64,000 bases of DNA, from contig NC_092091.1 in NCBI RefSeq assembly GCF_045679555.1, positions 11,619,918 through 11,683,917 of the forward strand, in the 5' to 3' direction. The position numbers and the translations under genes were made by a program. Position 1 is the first letter of the stretch. The number at the start of each line of letters is the position of its first letter. Positions 1 to 10,235 of the stretch are shown one piece after another. The notes beneath the pieces are model-generated. The model saw nothing but the letters and a program-made list of their open reading frames with translations, ran no database searches and was not told the DNA's origin. Origin of the DNA: Salvelinus alpinus. Its lineage: Eukaryota; Chordata; Actinopteri; Salmoniformes; Salmonidae.

Positions 1-311
1 TCCCAGTGCAGGACATCACACACCACATCTCCAGGTCCAGCATAGTACAGAGCAGGAGGGGGAGCAGCCTGGAGTCCTGTCTTCTTCAGTTTCTCCACCA
101 CTTCAGCCAGCACAGTGCTCCTGTTCAGAACAGGCCTTGGGAGAAAGGTCTCTCTGCACTGTGGACAGCTGTAGAAACCTTTCAGATCATCCTGATCCCA
201 GCTTTCTTTAATACAGCCCATAGAGTAACTGTGTCCACAGGCAGTAGTCACCAGATCCTTCAGTAGATCCAGACAGATTGAGCAACAGAACAGTTCCTGA
301 TTCTCTGCCAT
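1..311 (-). pseudogene. finTRIM first exon, damaged, cut by window edge (locus 0)
   Basis: The minus strand from an ATG at 311 encodes a RING domain and the start of a B-box region, closely matching exon 1 of the finTRIM genes at 21202, 44002 and 56793. FinTRIMs are fish RING-type E3 ubiquitin ligases linked to antiviral defence. Two changes point to decay. The fifth zinc ligand of the C3HC4 RING (the Cys two residues after the Cys-x-His pair) is Ser30. An extra base near 11-12, absent from the other three copies, shifts the frame just before the B-box cysteines. The rest lies outside the window, so decay of the whole locus is inferred from this exon. A sequencing error could explain the extra base but less easily the lost cysteine. 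Confidence 0.75.
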
Positions 312-357
312 TTTGGTGCTCTCTCCTGTAGGTTAAGCAATGTCAGTGTCAAAGATG

Positions 358-369
358 ACTTTCTGTTTC
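358..369 (-). promoter_or_regulatory. ISRE-like site upstream of locus 0
   Basis: Read on the minus strand this is GAAACAGAAAGT, one base from the ISRE consensus GAAANNGAAACT. It lies 46 bases before the ATG at 311. The three other finTRIM starts in the window have a comparable site at nearly the same distance. Confidence 0.5.
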
Positions 370-1333
370 ATGGAACTCTACACCAGACAGGGAGTGGCTT
401 CCTACTTGACTGTGTTCTCTGTATGTAGAGGGGGTGTGGTTTCTTTGATAAGGAAGTATGTTGATAAATACTTTGTTGAGGGAAAATGTACTTGACACGA
501 TTGTAATATATTGTTTTGTCACCAAGCTGTCTTAAGATGAATGCACTAATTGAAAGACTCTCTGGATAAGAGTGTCTGCTAAATGATTAAAATGTAAATG
601 TAAAACTGTATAATTGAAAAGCATGCTGAGTATTATTCTAATGAGATCTGCCTGAATAAAGACCAATAATAATACCCAGTGTGCTTTGCAGTTCATTTGG
701 TATGTTCATTTTCACATATACATTTCCATTTTAGTCATTTAGCTTCACCAGAGTGACTTGCTCAACTAAGGTAGATAACAACATACAGTATCACTGTCAA
801 CAAGCAAGAACAATAGTTTGTAACCGTTACTGAGAATCTTGTTGCTGTTCGGGCCGGATACTTCCAAATGTATTTTGTATATCAAATTAAATACGTTACA
901 TTTATTTATATACATTACAAAATACAACTATTTAGTAGTTTATTTTGATACATTGATCTTTATGGAATTTGGTATCTGTACTTTGTATTTGTATGTAGTA
1001 AATTCTGTCCATCCCATGTAGTAGAATACTCTGTCTGGAGGGTGTTTTCAGGGCCTGACCAGGACACTGGAGGTAAAGGACCGGTTTAAATAGGAAAATG
1101 TCCTGGAGTTTTACTAAAAATAAATGTTTCACAAATCACTTTCAAAAGGAATTCAAAAGGCTAAATAAAATACCTCTCTCTCCTCTGAGTATAATCACTG
1201 GGAAATCTCTTAAAAACAACATGCAGAGGCATAAAAATGTGTCGTGGAAATTCTAACCAGAAAGGGGAGAGACTGAAGATTCTTTCAACAACAGCTTTAT
1301 TAAGATGTGGAAACATGAGGTCAACCATCACTC
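370..1333. other. Intergenic stretch, no gene recognised
   Basis: AT-rich DNA. The segment 545-602 resembles the common fish L2/V-SINE 3' tail (GGATAAGAGTGTCTGCTAAA followed by a TGTAA-rich end). An inverted, weaker match to a similar tail lies near 712-745. From 850 to 1010 there is self-similar AT-rich sequence typical of short non-autonomous DNA transposons, but I cannot name a family. The block 1230-1320 contains a reversed polyadenylation-like signal and could be an old repeat end. No convincing open reading frame was seen. Confidence 0.4.
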
Positions 1334-1422
1334 AGTTGGATTTCATGTAATGGACATACACAAAATAGTCCAAATTGGGGAAGTGAAATTAAAAATGTTA
1401 CTTGTTTAAAAAAATATATATG

Positions 1423-1625
1423 TTCCGAGAACTGAAACCACACCCTGATCACACCACGAGTTTCACCTAACAGCTGAGCAGCATGTTTTAGCTTAAACCC
1501 TGATATGTGCCTTTTACAAACTGCTTGTGTAAAATGGTGACACTTGAATCTCATGTAAAAGAGTGTCTATATAAGAGCGCTGTTGTTCCTGAATCATTGG
1601 TCTCTCTACCAGTAGAGATATACAA
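1423..1625. mobile_element. Unidentified insertion in the Tc1 left arm
   Basis: The Tc1 sequence before 1422 and after about 1626 is normally continuous in this family as I recall it. The intervening 200 bases share nothing with it. They begin and end next to TATA-rich sequence that may be a target duplication. I see no coding potential and no clear terminal inverted repeat, so the type is unknown. Confidence 0.4.
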
Positions 1626-1835
1626 AAACAATGGAAAAGTGGTGTGCATATGTATTCTCCCCCTTTGCCATGAAGCCCCTAAATAAGATCTGGTGCAACC
1701 AATTACCTTTAGAAGTCACATAATTAATTACATAAAGTCCACCTGTGTGCAATCTAAGTGTCACATGATCTGTCACATGATTTCAGTATATATATACACA
1801 CCTGTTCTGAAATACCCCAGAGTCTGCAACACCAC

Positions 1836-1900
1836 CAAGCAAGGTGCACCACCAAGCAAGGTGCACCACCAAGCAAGGTGCACCACCAAGCAAGCAAGCG
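1836..1900 (+). repeat. Short tandem repeat in the transposase leader
   Basis: About four copies of a 17-base unit reading AGCAAGGTGCACCACCA lie directly before the remnant transposase start. They look like a local expansion of a unit that I recall as single or double in related Tc1 copies. Confidence 0.75.
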
Positions 1901-1905
1901 GCACC

Positions 1906-2909
1906 ATGAGACCAAGGAACTCTCCAAACAGGCCAGGGACAAAGTTGTGGAGAAGTACAGATCAGGGTTGGGTTCTAAAAAAATATCTGAAACTTTGAAC
2001 ATCCCACAGAGCACCATTAAATCCATTATTAAAAAATATAAAGAATATGGCACCCAACAAACCTGCCAAGAGAGGGCCGCCCACCAAAACTCACAGACCA
2101 GGTAATTAGGGCATTAAATCAGAGAGGCAACAAAGAGACCAAAGATAACCCTGAAGGAGCTGCAAAGCTCCACAGCGGAGATTGGAGTATCTGTCCATAG
2201 GACCACTTTAAGCCGTACACTCCACAGAACTGGGCTTTACGGAAGAGTGGCCAGAAAAAAAAGCTATTGCATAAAGAAAAAAATTAGCAAACATTTTTGG
2301 TGTTCGCCAAAAGTTATGTGGGAGACTCCCCAAACATACGGAAGACAGTCAGATGAGACAAAAATTTAGCTTTTTGGACAACAAGGAAAACGCTATGTCT
2401 GGCACAAACCCAACACCTCCCATCACCCCGAGAACACCATCCCCACAGTGAAGCATGGTGGTGGCAGCATCATGCTGTGGGGATGTTTTTCCATCGGCAG
2501 GGACTGGGAAACTGGTCAGAATTGATGGAATGATGGATGGGAAATTCTTGAGGGAAACCTGTTTGTCTTCCAGAGATTTAAGCTGGGATGGAGGTTCACC
2601 TTCCAGCAGGACAATGACCCTAAGCATACTGCTAAAGCAACACTTGCGTGGTTTAATTTAAGGGGAAATATTTAAATGTATTGGAATTGCCTAGTCAAAG
2701 CCCAGACCTCAATCCAATTGAGAATCTGTGGTATGACTTAAAGATTGCTGTTCACCAGCAGGAACACATCCAACTTGAAGGAGCTGGAGCAGTTTTGCCC
2801 TGAAGAATGGGCAAAAATCCCAGTGGCTAGATGTGCCAAGCTTATAGAGACATATCCCAAGAGACTTTCAGCTGAAATTGCTGCAAAAGGTGGTTCTACA
2901 AAGTATTGA
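1906..2909 (+). pseudogene. Tc1-like transposase remnant
   Basis: Parts of all three frames match a Tc1/mariner transposase. The N-terminal helix-turn-helix is readable in one frame with KELSKQARDKVVEKYRSGLG and KKISETLNIPQSTIKSIIKK. Further on, segments around [13 protein letters not shown] and the [13 protein letters not shown] block belong to the catalytic core. The C-terminus ends at a TGA at 2907 after the typical GSTKY. The frame is already shifted just after the ATG (one A short compared with relatives) and changes repeatedly, with an internal loss near 2340 and another near 2545. It cannot make a transposase. Confidence 0.8.
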
Positions 2910-3144
2910 CTTGAGGGGAGGTAGTTATGCACTCTCAAGTTCAGTTTTTTTGTCTTATTTCTTGTTTGTTTCACAATAAAAAATATTTTGCATCTTCAAA
3001 GTGGTAGGCATGTTGTGTAAATGAAATGATACAAACCCCCCAAAAATCTATTTTATTTCCAGGTTTTAAGGCACCAAAATTCAAAATGCACTCGCACATC
3101 TGAGCAATCTTATTTGCAGGTGCATGGCAACAATTGAACAAGAT

Positions 3145-3248
3145 GAAGGAAAAAGGAAACCGCACACTGCTCTTGATAGTATCACCGATATTTAATAAGC
3201 TTACGTATCGGCCACACGGCCTTCGTCAGAGCTTTAGTGATTTTTTGA
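3145..3248 (+). repeat. Left inverted terminal repeat of the Penelope-like element
   Basis: The segment is the near-perfect reverse complement of 6118-6225. Both contain the block reading CCGCACACTGCTCTTGATAG in this orientation. Confidence 0.85.
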
Positions 3249-4146
3249 ACGTTGCACCCTTTTTGCACCCAGAGACTCTCTATAAGCAACAAAGATCAAG
3301 AAATACCAGCGAGACACAGAGGACTACCAGCTCAACCAGGTGTACGCATGGGAAGGCCCAAGGACAGGAGCACGGAGAGGTTGATGGAGGGACGCACCGC
3401 TGATCGGGGGACGCAGATACGCAGCAGCGGGAGGACATGGAAACTTGGACACAGAGGCATCCACCGAGAGCGAATTCCCTACAGACAGTGACTCCAGCTA
3501 CCATGGCACACAGTCCGAAGCAACAGAGGGCTCCACGAAAGAAAAGAAACGATGCAGGAGAGGCAAGCGGTCGAAGAGGAGACCAGGAACACAGGCCGTG
3601 GACACGGAGCTACAGCAGGACGCGGTAATTAACCTCTCCAAAAAAGACCTTACTGACGCTCAAGTCTCAGGCTTATCTAAGGGCCTCTCTTTTGTACCTA
3701 CATGTACAAATAAACCATTCGATACGCAAGTAGATCTGTTTAAATTCTTTCGCAAGATTAAACTTAAGCATTTGTTTTCGCAAAACACTGATTTGGGCCT
3801 AGTAACACAAAGAACTGGTACCCATTTTAAGCCCAAAAGCAAATTCTGTCCCATGGTTAACAACTCCTTCGAATAATACCTATTGTAGGTAGGTCGAACA
3901 AGAAGCCATGTCAGTATATACGAGACAAACAAACCATATTCAGAAGAATCTCACTAGAACAGAAGAACTGGCACTCAATGAATTAATGAAAGATTCATCT
4001 TTGGTTATAAAACCTGCAGACAAGGGGGGTGCTGTGGTTGTTTTAGACTATGAAAAATATAAAGAAGAAATTCAGAGACAACTCAGTAATGAACGTTTCT
4101 ATAGAAAACTGAGTGTTGATCCCACACAGGTGTTCCAAAGGGATAT

Positions 4147-5598
4147 TTGCTCGAATCTGGAGCCCTATTAAACAACCTTATCTCAAAACCTGAATATGAA
4201 TATCTTTGCTGCAAATGTGCCATACGTCCATGCTTATACATTTTACCGAAATTACACAAACCTAAAACACAACAAGGCAGACCAGTGGTTGCAGGAATAG
4301 GCTCAATGCTAGAGCCATTGTCGAACTTTGTAGACTCTTTTATTAAATCTCATGTGCAATCATTGCCATCATATGTAAAAGACTCTATAGACTTCATAAA
4401 CAAGATCTCACCAATAACGGGTTTAAAAGAAGACTGTATTTTGGTCACATTAGATGTCAAGAGTCTATATACCAGTATTCCCCATGTGGGGGGGCTGGCA
4501 GCACTAGCACACTATTTGGGAGTCAGAGATACTAATGAATATCCACCAACAAACTTCATTCTAGAGTTGGCTGAATATGATTTGACGTATAACTATTTTA
4601 GGTTTGATGATGAATACTACCTCCAAACGAATGGAACATCGATGGGCTCCACATTTGCTCCGCGCTATGCTAACCTCTATATAGGTATTTTTGAAGAATG
4701 TTTTGTTAATAATGAAAACGAGAATCCATTTTTGAATAAAGTCCTGAAGTGGTATCGATATATTGACGACAGTTTTTGTATATGGGAAGGAACTGAAGAA
4801 GAACTGTCAGATTTTATGGCACTACTCAATGACATTGACCCTAATCTCAAATTCACTATTGAACGTGACACTCAACGTGTTCATTATCTCGATATGTGGA
4901 TTGAGAAATCAAATGGAACCCTGTTTACAACTCTGTATAGAAAAGAAACGGACAGAAATACTATATTACAGGGTGACAGCTTCCACCCTGAGCCATTCAA
5001 AAGAGGACTTCCAAGAAGCCCGTTTTTTAGACTGCGCCGTATATGCCACTCCACAGAGGATTATCTAGAAAAAGCAGCGGAGATGCGCATGAGGTTTCTA
5101 AGAAGAGGCTATTTGTCACAATGTGTGGATGAAGCTCATAATTTGGCATTGGAAAAAACACGAGATGAACTGCTACAAAAAAGACCCGCTAAAGCCAAAG
5201 AACACTCCGTAATGTTCACAACTACATATACTTTGAATTCGCGAAAAGTGGGAGGTGTGGTCAAGAAACACTGGCATATTTTATCATCGGACCCAGTTTT
5301 GCCTGCTGAATTTAAATATCCACCACATATTGTGTATAGGAGAGGTCGCAATTTACGCGATAAATTGGTTCATGGCAACTGCCAGCCACAAAAGAAAATT
5401 AGCCAAGCTCTTTTACCCCCTCTACCAAATGGTAGCTATAAATGCAGAGGATGCGCACAGTGCAACAATATGATGAAGTGTGAATATTTCTGCCACCCAC
5501 ACACAGGAAAACGGTTCCAAATAAATGACATTATTACGTGCTCGACCACCCATGTTATTTACATTATTAAATGTCCATGTGGGCTCTTATGTCGGTAA
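4147..5598 (+). pseudogene. Penelope-like reverse transcriptase, main open segment
   Basis: This 483-residue reading segment holds the RT core. It contains the LVTLDVKSLYTSIP block (about residue 100), the GTSMGSTFAPRYANLYIG block (about 162-179) and the catalytic YIDD at about 205-208. The end reads THVIYIIKCPCG, the start of a GIY-YIG nuclease domain. Further reading segments upstream (3445-3876, 3908-4171) carry the basic N-terminal part. The RT reading is the longest intact piece, but the element as a whole is broken, so no active protein is expected. Assignment to Penelope rests on the RT block order and the linked nuclease start. Confidence 0.85.
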
Positions 5599-6117
5599 AA
5601 CCACCCGCGCTCTCAAACAGAGAATTAGTGAACGTAAAAGTTAAATCAGGAGAAACGACAGGGATTATCCAGTAGCTGTACATTTCAATGACCTGAGCAT
5701 GACATTTCCACTTTTAGATTTTGTGGCATAGAGAAAGTTAAGATATCAGACAGGGGAGGTGATATTAATAATACTATGAGTAAAAGAGAATGTTTTTGGA
5801 TTTTCACCCTCCAGACATTATTTCCTAAAGGACTTAATGATGAAATGCCTATGTATGTTATGTTGTGAATTTGAACATGAAATATGTGTCTATTGTAGAT
5901 TACTCTGACGTTTTTCGTATGATGTACCCAATGACCAATGAAATGTCCTCATTGAGGTTTTACAGACGTGCTCAATACGCCTTATTTATACACTTTTGTA
6001 ATATTTATGAAATGCATATTGTTATAATTGGTAGCACTTATTTGTTTTTCCTTTGCCTCCAACCCCCTTCGATGTGTAGAACGGATGTGGGTGGGGCCAG
6101 GTCTACATAAGGGTGCA

Positions 6118-6225
6118 ACTTTCAAAAAATCACAAAAGCTCTGACGAAGACCGTGTGGCTGATACGTAAGCTTATTAAATATCGGTAATACTATCAAGAG
6201 CAGTGTGCGGTTTCCTTTTTCCTTC
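6118..6225 (-). repeat. Right inverted terminal repeat of the Penelope-like element
   Basis: Reverse complement of 3145-3248, with a few differences. It directly abuts resumed Tc1 sequence. Confidence 0.85.
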
Positions 6226-6288
6226 AGGTTGTAAGGCAACAAAATAGGAAAAATGCCAAATGGGGGTGAATACTTTCGCAAGGCACTG

Positions 6289-6640
6289 TATATGACCCTT
6301 AATTAAGGTTGCTTTTTAAAGTAGTAACACCTTCTGACCAATTGGCACCAAATGAAAGCTAACAATCATTCCCCCATTAACACTTTCAAAACGCATCTGT
6401 GGATCAGGCACGAGTTTCTTGAATTAAATAAATGTCGGCACTCTTACACTTACAATAGAAAATATTACGGATTCCCCTGGCATTAATAGAACAATTTTAG
6501 AAAATTACTATCACAGTGACTATATGAAGAATAATTAAACTTGTATACGTTCACATGAACCGGGTAAACACAAAATGAAACATTCTTACTAGTTGCAAAT
6601 AAAAACAGTCCTTTTTTTATACAATTGCAAATAACATTGT
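6289..6640. other. Unassigned sequence
   Basis: AT-rich DNA between the Tc1 right end and the L1-type ORF1 remnants. I see no gene, RNA or named repeat. Confidence 0.5.
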
Positions 6641-6760
6641 GCCATGCATTGGTAAAACGCATAGCCATCAAGCTAACATTAATTGTCAGTGTGATTTTCC
6701 CTGACTTAAGTTAACAAAAATAGCTTGGCTCACACATAATGCTCTTTCCTCAAGAAACGC
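6640..6760 (-). repeat. Second, diverged copy of the ORF1 3' end
   Basis: This stretch resembles 6775-6890 with several gaps, including shared TAGCCATCAAGCTA and AACAAAA-TAGCTTGGCTC-type blocks. It is either a local tandem duplication of the ORF1 end or a second truncated insertion. Confidence 0.55.
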
Positions 6761-6828
6761 AATGTTTTACCAGTTGCAAATAAAATCAGTCCTGCACCCC
6801 TCACTTGATAAATCCATTAGCCATCAAG

Positions 6829-7640
6829 CTAGGTGTCAGTGCGAATTTCCCTTCCATTAACAAAAGCCTTGGCTCCCACGAGGTATGCACTTTTCCCCTC
6901 CTTCCTTGCGCTCTCAATCAGCCGCAGACGATTCCAAGCTTCTTTATCAAATGCTGTCAGGTCCTCCTTGAACTTCAGGTTGTTGTTCTTTAAATAGTAA
7001 TTTTTCTTTGCACTTTTCCAGGTCAGATCCCTTGCTGTCCGAGAGATGAATCTCATGATCACTGGTGGCGGTGGCTGGTTGTTCTCCCATCTATCAGCCC
7101 ACCTAGGCGGTGCACTACATCCTGAGAAACGGTAACAACATCTCTCTCTTCCTCCAGGACTATTGTTCTGTAAATGTATTTCACTTTTGCTTTGATGTCC
7201 TCGTCAGATCTTTCTGCGATTCAGTAAATTAAAAGATTCCATCTTCGACTGTACTGGTAAATCTCGTTAACCTTTGACTCCATTTCAGTGAGTTTCTTCT
7301 CCTGCTTTGCAACCTGAGTTTTCAATGTTGCGTTCTGCTGCTTCATTTACTTCCTCAGCATTGAAACCAATTGCTTTCTTCAGGTTAACAATGCTGACAG
7401 TGTTATTTTCAAGTCCATGATGTCATCTGCTCTCTCTTTGATTTTAGCCATGAGGATGCGGACGATGTTGTCCTGTAGCTGTCTCAGGGATGGTTCTCTT
7501 CTCAGCCTCTGGAAGTTGCTCCTTGGTTGGGGTATTCGGGTTTCAATCACATTCACGCTTTTCTACACTGCAAGCATAGGAATGAGTTTCAGCAATGCCT
7601 CTTTTCACCTTGGAAGTCTCAACATCCAGTAACAGTTTGG
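6829..7640 (-). pseudogene. L1-type LINE ORF1 remnant
   Basis: The minus strand at 6829-7062 encodes MRFISRTARDLTWKSAKKN followed by a charged segment ending in AYLVGAKAFVNGREIR. This matches the C-terminal RNA-binding domain of L1/Tx1-type ORF1 proteins (Transposase_22 family) found in fish. The DNA at 7062-7640 carries degenerate coiled-coil-like coding sequence in broken frames and probably belongs to the same ORF1. No ORF2 is attached. ORF1 would bind LINE RNA as a trimer, but this copy is a fragment. Confidence 0.6.
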
Positions 7641-8526
7641 TTATGTATTGACTCCATGCTGCTAGCTATGAAGATGATAGCTAGCAAATGTTAGCTAAAC
7701 ACGCTGAAACATTTCGATAGCTAGCTTGTTCATTGGAAACCATCCCCCCAAAATATTTAAATGACTTGATTAATTACAAAATTATTCAAAATAGCTACAT
7801 TGCATGGCTAAATATAATATATGTTTTTGTGTTTTTTTTGCAACTGCACCCTAAAATTGTTCCTCAGCTAGAAATGTTATGCCCTCTCATGCGTTTTCTA
7901 TCCGGTGATGTTTACATATCAAGTCACATGTTTGCAAGTGTTGTATTTATTCACACATCAAATAAGTTACATGTTTGCAAATATTTTTTGGAACTGCAAA
8001 ACTGATTATACAGGCACAACTCATACTTTACATGTCAAAACATACTTTACAAGTCAAATCATACTTTACAAGCTTGTACACTTATGACATTAACTTACCT
8101 TCTTAGTCCTGGACTTCCTGACGGGCAGCCCCAAGGTGGTGAAGGTAGGCAACAATACCTCTGTGCAGTGTTGCCATATTTGCTGTTTTCTCTCCAAATT
8201 TGGGCTACTTTGAATTGGTTTTGGTTGCAGGTTTTTGAACCATTTCTAAGTTGCACCGCGGCCGCCATGACATTTCTCTTCAAAAATATATATTTCACTG
8301 TGACCTGAAGCTGACTGTCAAGCAGTGAGGCAAGCTGTTCCTGAGTGAGTGGTGGGGAGGGCCGTAGGGGGGTGTGTGTTGAGAGAGCACAACAGCTATT
8401 GGCTGAGTCAAGTGAGCGAGGCGAACGAGATCAACACTCGCACGTTGTAAAAACTTTCTACCAGTTGTAGGTAGGCTGTTAAGATTGTCATTATGGAGGG
8501 ACCTACTTACCAGTTGTAGGTAGGTG
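7641..8526. other. Unassigned sequence with one small LINE scrap
   Basis: No gene is visible. The segment 8103-8162 (plus) reads like part of the RT of a Rex1/CR1-group LINE (DFLTG-PQVVKVGNNTS type). The segment 8160-8300 resembles unclassified dispersed salmonid repeats. The rest is AT-rich with nothing recognisable. Confidence 0.4.
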
Positions 8527-8915
8527 TCACGTCCGTCGTAGCGAGGAGACCAAGGCGCAGCGTGATGTAAATACATTCTTCTTTAATAAAACGAAGAACA
8601 CTTAAACAAACTAACAAAACGATCGTGAAGCTATAATAACAGAGTGCTGACACGCAACTACACATAGACAACTACCCACCAAACCTAAATAGAAAATGGC
8701 AACCTAAATAGGATCCCCAATCAGAGACAACGATAAACAGCTGCCTCTGATTGGGAACCAATTCAGGCCACCATAAACCTACATTAACTAGACATACAAA
8801 ATCCCCATAGATAAACAAAAACTCTAGACAAGACAAAACACACATAACCACCATCGTCACACCCTTACCTGACCAAAATAATACAGAAAATATAGAAAAC
8901 TAAGGTCAGGGCGTG
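8527..8915 (-). repeat. LTR-like segment (fossil, minus strand)
   Basis: On the minus strand it starts near AGTCACGCCCTGACC, contains an ATTAAA polyadenylation-like signal near its end and finishes GTGACA. It resembles the LTR tail at 15172-15481 in parts, including a shared CTGATTG-GGAACCA block and a GCTGCGCCTTGGTC block. Confidence 0.5.
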
Positions 8916-9149
8916 ACTGTACCCCCCCCAAAGGTGCGGACTCCGGCCGCAAAACCTGAACCTATAGGGGAGGGTCTGGGTGGGCATCTCTCCGCGGTGG
9001 CGGCTCTGGTGAGGGACGTAGACCCCCCTCCACCTCTGGCTTGGCCCACTTAGGTGGCGCCTCTAGAGCGGGGACCCTCGCTGCCAACCCCGGACCGGGG
9101 ACCCTCGTAGCGGGCCCCGAACTGGGGACCCTCGTAGCGGGCTCCGGAC

Positions 9150-9352
9150 TGGAGGGCGCCTCTGGACGCTCCGGGCTGGAGGGCGACTCTGGAGGCTCCG
9201 GGCTGGAGGGCGACTCTGGAGGCTCCGGGCTGGAGGGCGACTCTGGAGGCTCCGGGCTGGAGGGCGACTCTGGAGGATCCGGGCTGGAGGGCGACTCTGG
9301 AGGCTCCGGGCTGGAGGGCGACTCTGGAGGCTCCGGGCTGGAGGCCCCCATT
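9150..9352 (-). repeat. 27-base minisatellite, proline-rich type A
   Basis: About seven near-identical 27-base units (plus-strand unit begins CTCCGGGCTGGAGGGCGACT). On the minus strand the unit encodes EPPESPSSP. Because 27 is a multiple of three, every stop-free frame stays open across the array. It is part of the LTR-fossil internal region. Confidence 0.9.
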
Positions 9353-9359
9353 GGAGGCT

Positions 9360-9792
9360 TCGTGCCATGTCTCACCCCTGGAGGCTTCTTGCCATGGATC
9401 ATCACTGGAGGCTTCATGCCATGGATCACCACTGGAGGCTTTGTGCCATGGATCACCACTGGAGGCTTTTTGCCATGGATCATCACTGGAGGCTTCATGC
9501 CATGGATCACCACTGGAGGCTTTGTGCCATGGATCATCACTGGAGGCTTCGTGCCATGGATCATCACAGGAGGCGTCGTGCAATGGATCATCACAGGAGG
9601 CTTCGTGCCATGGATCATCACTGGAGGCTTCGTGCCATGGATCATCACTGGAGGCTTCGTGCCATGGATCATCACTGGAGGCTTCGTGCCATGGATCATC
9701 ATTGGAGGCTTCGTGCCATGGATCATCACTGGAGGCTTCGTGCCATGGATCATCACTGGAGGCTTCGTGCCATGGATCATCACTGGAATGGA
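9360..9792 (-). repeat. 27-base minisatellite, type B
   Basis: About sixteen units of 27 bases (plus-strand unit begins CCATGGATCATCACTGGAGG). The minus strand reads MIHGTKPPV per unit, and other frames are also open. The same unit occurs on the opposite strand at 18690-19195. The long open frames here come from the repeat itself and are not evidence of a gene. Confidence 0.9.
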
Positions 9793-10235
9793 GAGACACA
9801 CAGGAGGCCTGGCTCTGGGAGAAGGCACAGGACTCCCCAGGCTGGGGTGACATTTTTTATTTATTTTTTATTTCACCTTTATTTAACCAGGTAGGCTAGT
9901 TGAGAACAAGTTCTCATTTGCAACTGCGACCTGGCCAAGATAAAGCATAGCAGTGTGAACAGACAACAACACAGAGTTACACATGGAGTAAACAATAAAC
10001 AAGTCAATAACATGGTAGAAAAAAAGAGAATCTATATACAATGTGTGCAAAAGGCATGAGGAGGTAGGCAATAAATCGAATAATTACAATTTAGCAGATT
10101 AACACTGGAGTGATAAATCATCAGATGATCATGTGCAAGTAGAGATACTGGTGTGCAAAAGAGCAGAAAAGTAAATAAATAAAAGCAGTATGGGGGGGTG
10201 AGGTAGGTAAATTGGGTGGGCTATATACCGATGGA

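Larger units (their letters stand above)
3145..6225 (+). mobile_element. Penelope-like retroelement inserted in the Tc1
   Basis: The element is bounded by inverted terminal copies of about 100 bases (3145-3248 and 6118-6225). It encodes a Penelope-type reverse transcriptase followed by a GIY-YIG-like region. It sits inside the right arm of the Tc1, whose sequence resumes immediately after it. A stretch of about 30 bases of Tc1 sequence near 3055-3090 is found again, slightly different, at 6224-6256. That may be a long target duplication. The coding part looks broken in a few places, so this is a dead copy. Penelope elements normally use an RT of telomerase-like lineage plus a GIY-YIG nuclease. 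Confidence 0.85.
1334..6288 (+). mobile_element. Tc1-like DNA transposon, decayed, split by two insertions
   Basis: Sequence from 1334 matches the left non-coding part of a common salmonid Tc1-like family. It continues through a transposase remnant (1906-2909) and non-coding DNA to about 3090. The same element's right end resumes at 6226 and finishes at 6288 with the typical Tc1 terminus (TTTCGCAAGGCACTG) followed by TA. The left terminal inverted repeat is missing, so the copy is truncated and immobile. It is interrupted by about 200 bases of unknown sequence near 1423-1625 and by a Penelope-like element at 3145-6225. Family recognition is from memory of salmonid Tc1 sequences. Confidence 0.8.

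Noticed and set aside
1230-1333. Possible LTR end with reversed polyadenylation signal
   Set aside because: No matching partner, ends or target repeat could be found.
9041-9899. Overlapping long open frames on both strands
   Set aside because: They arise from 27-base repeats, which keep several frames open. No domain or codon bias supports a protein.
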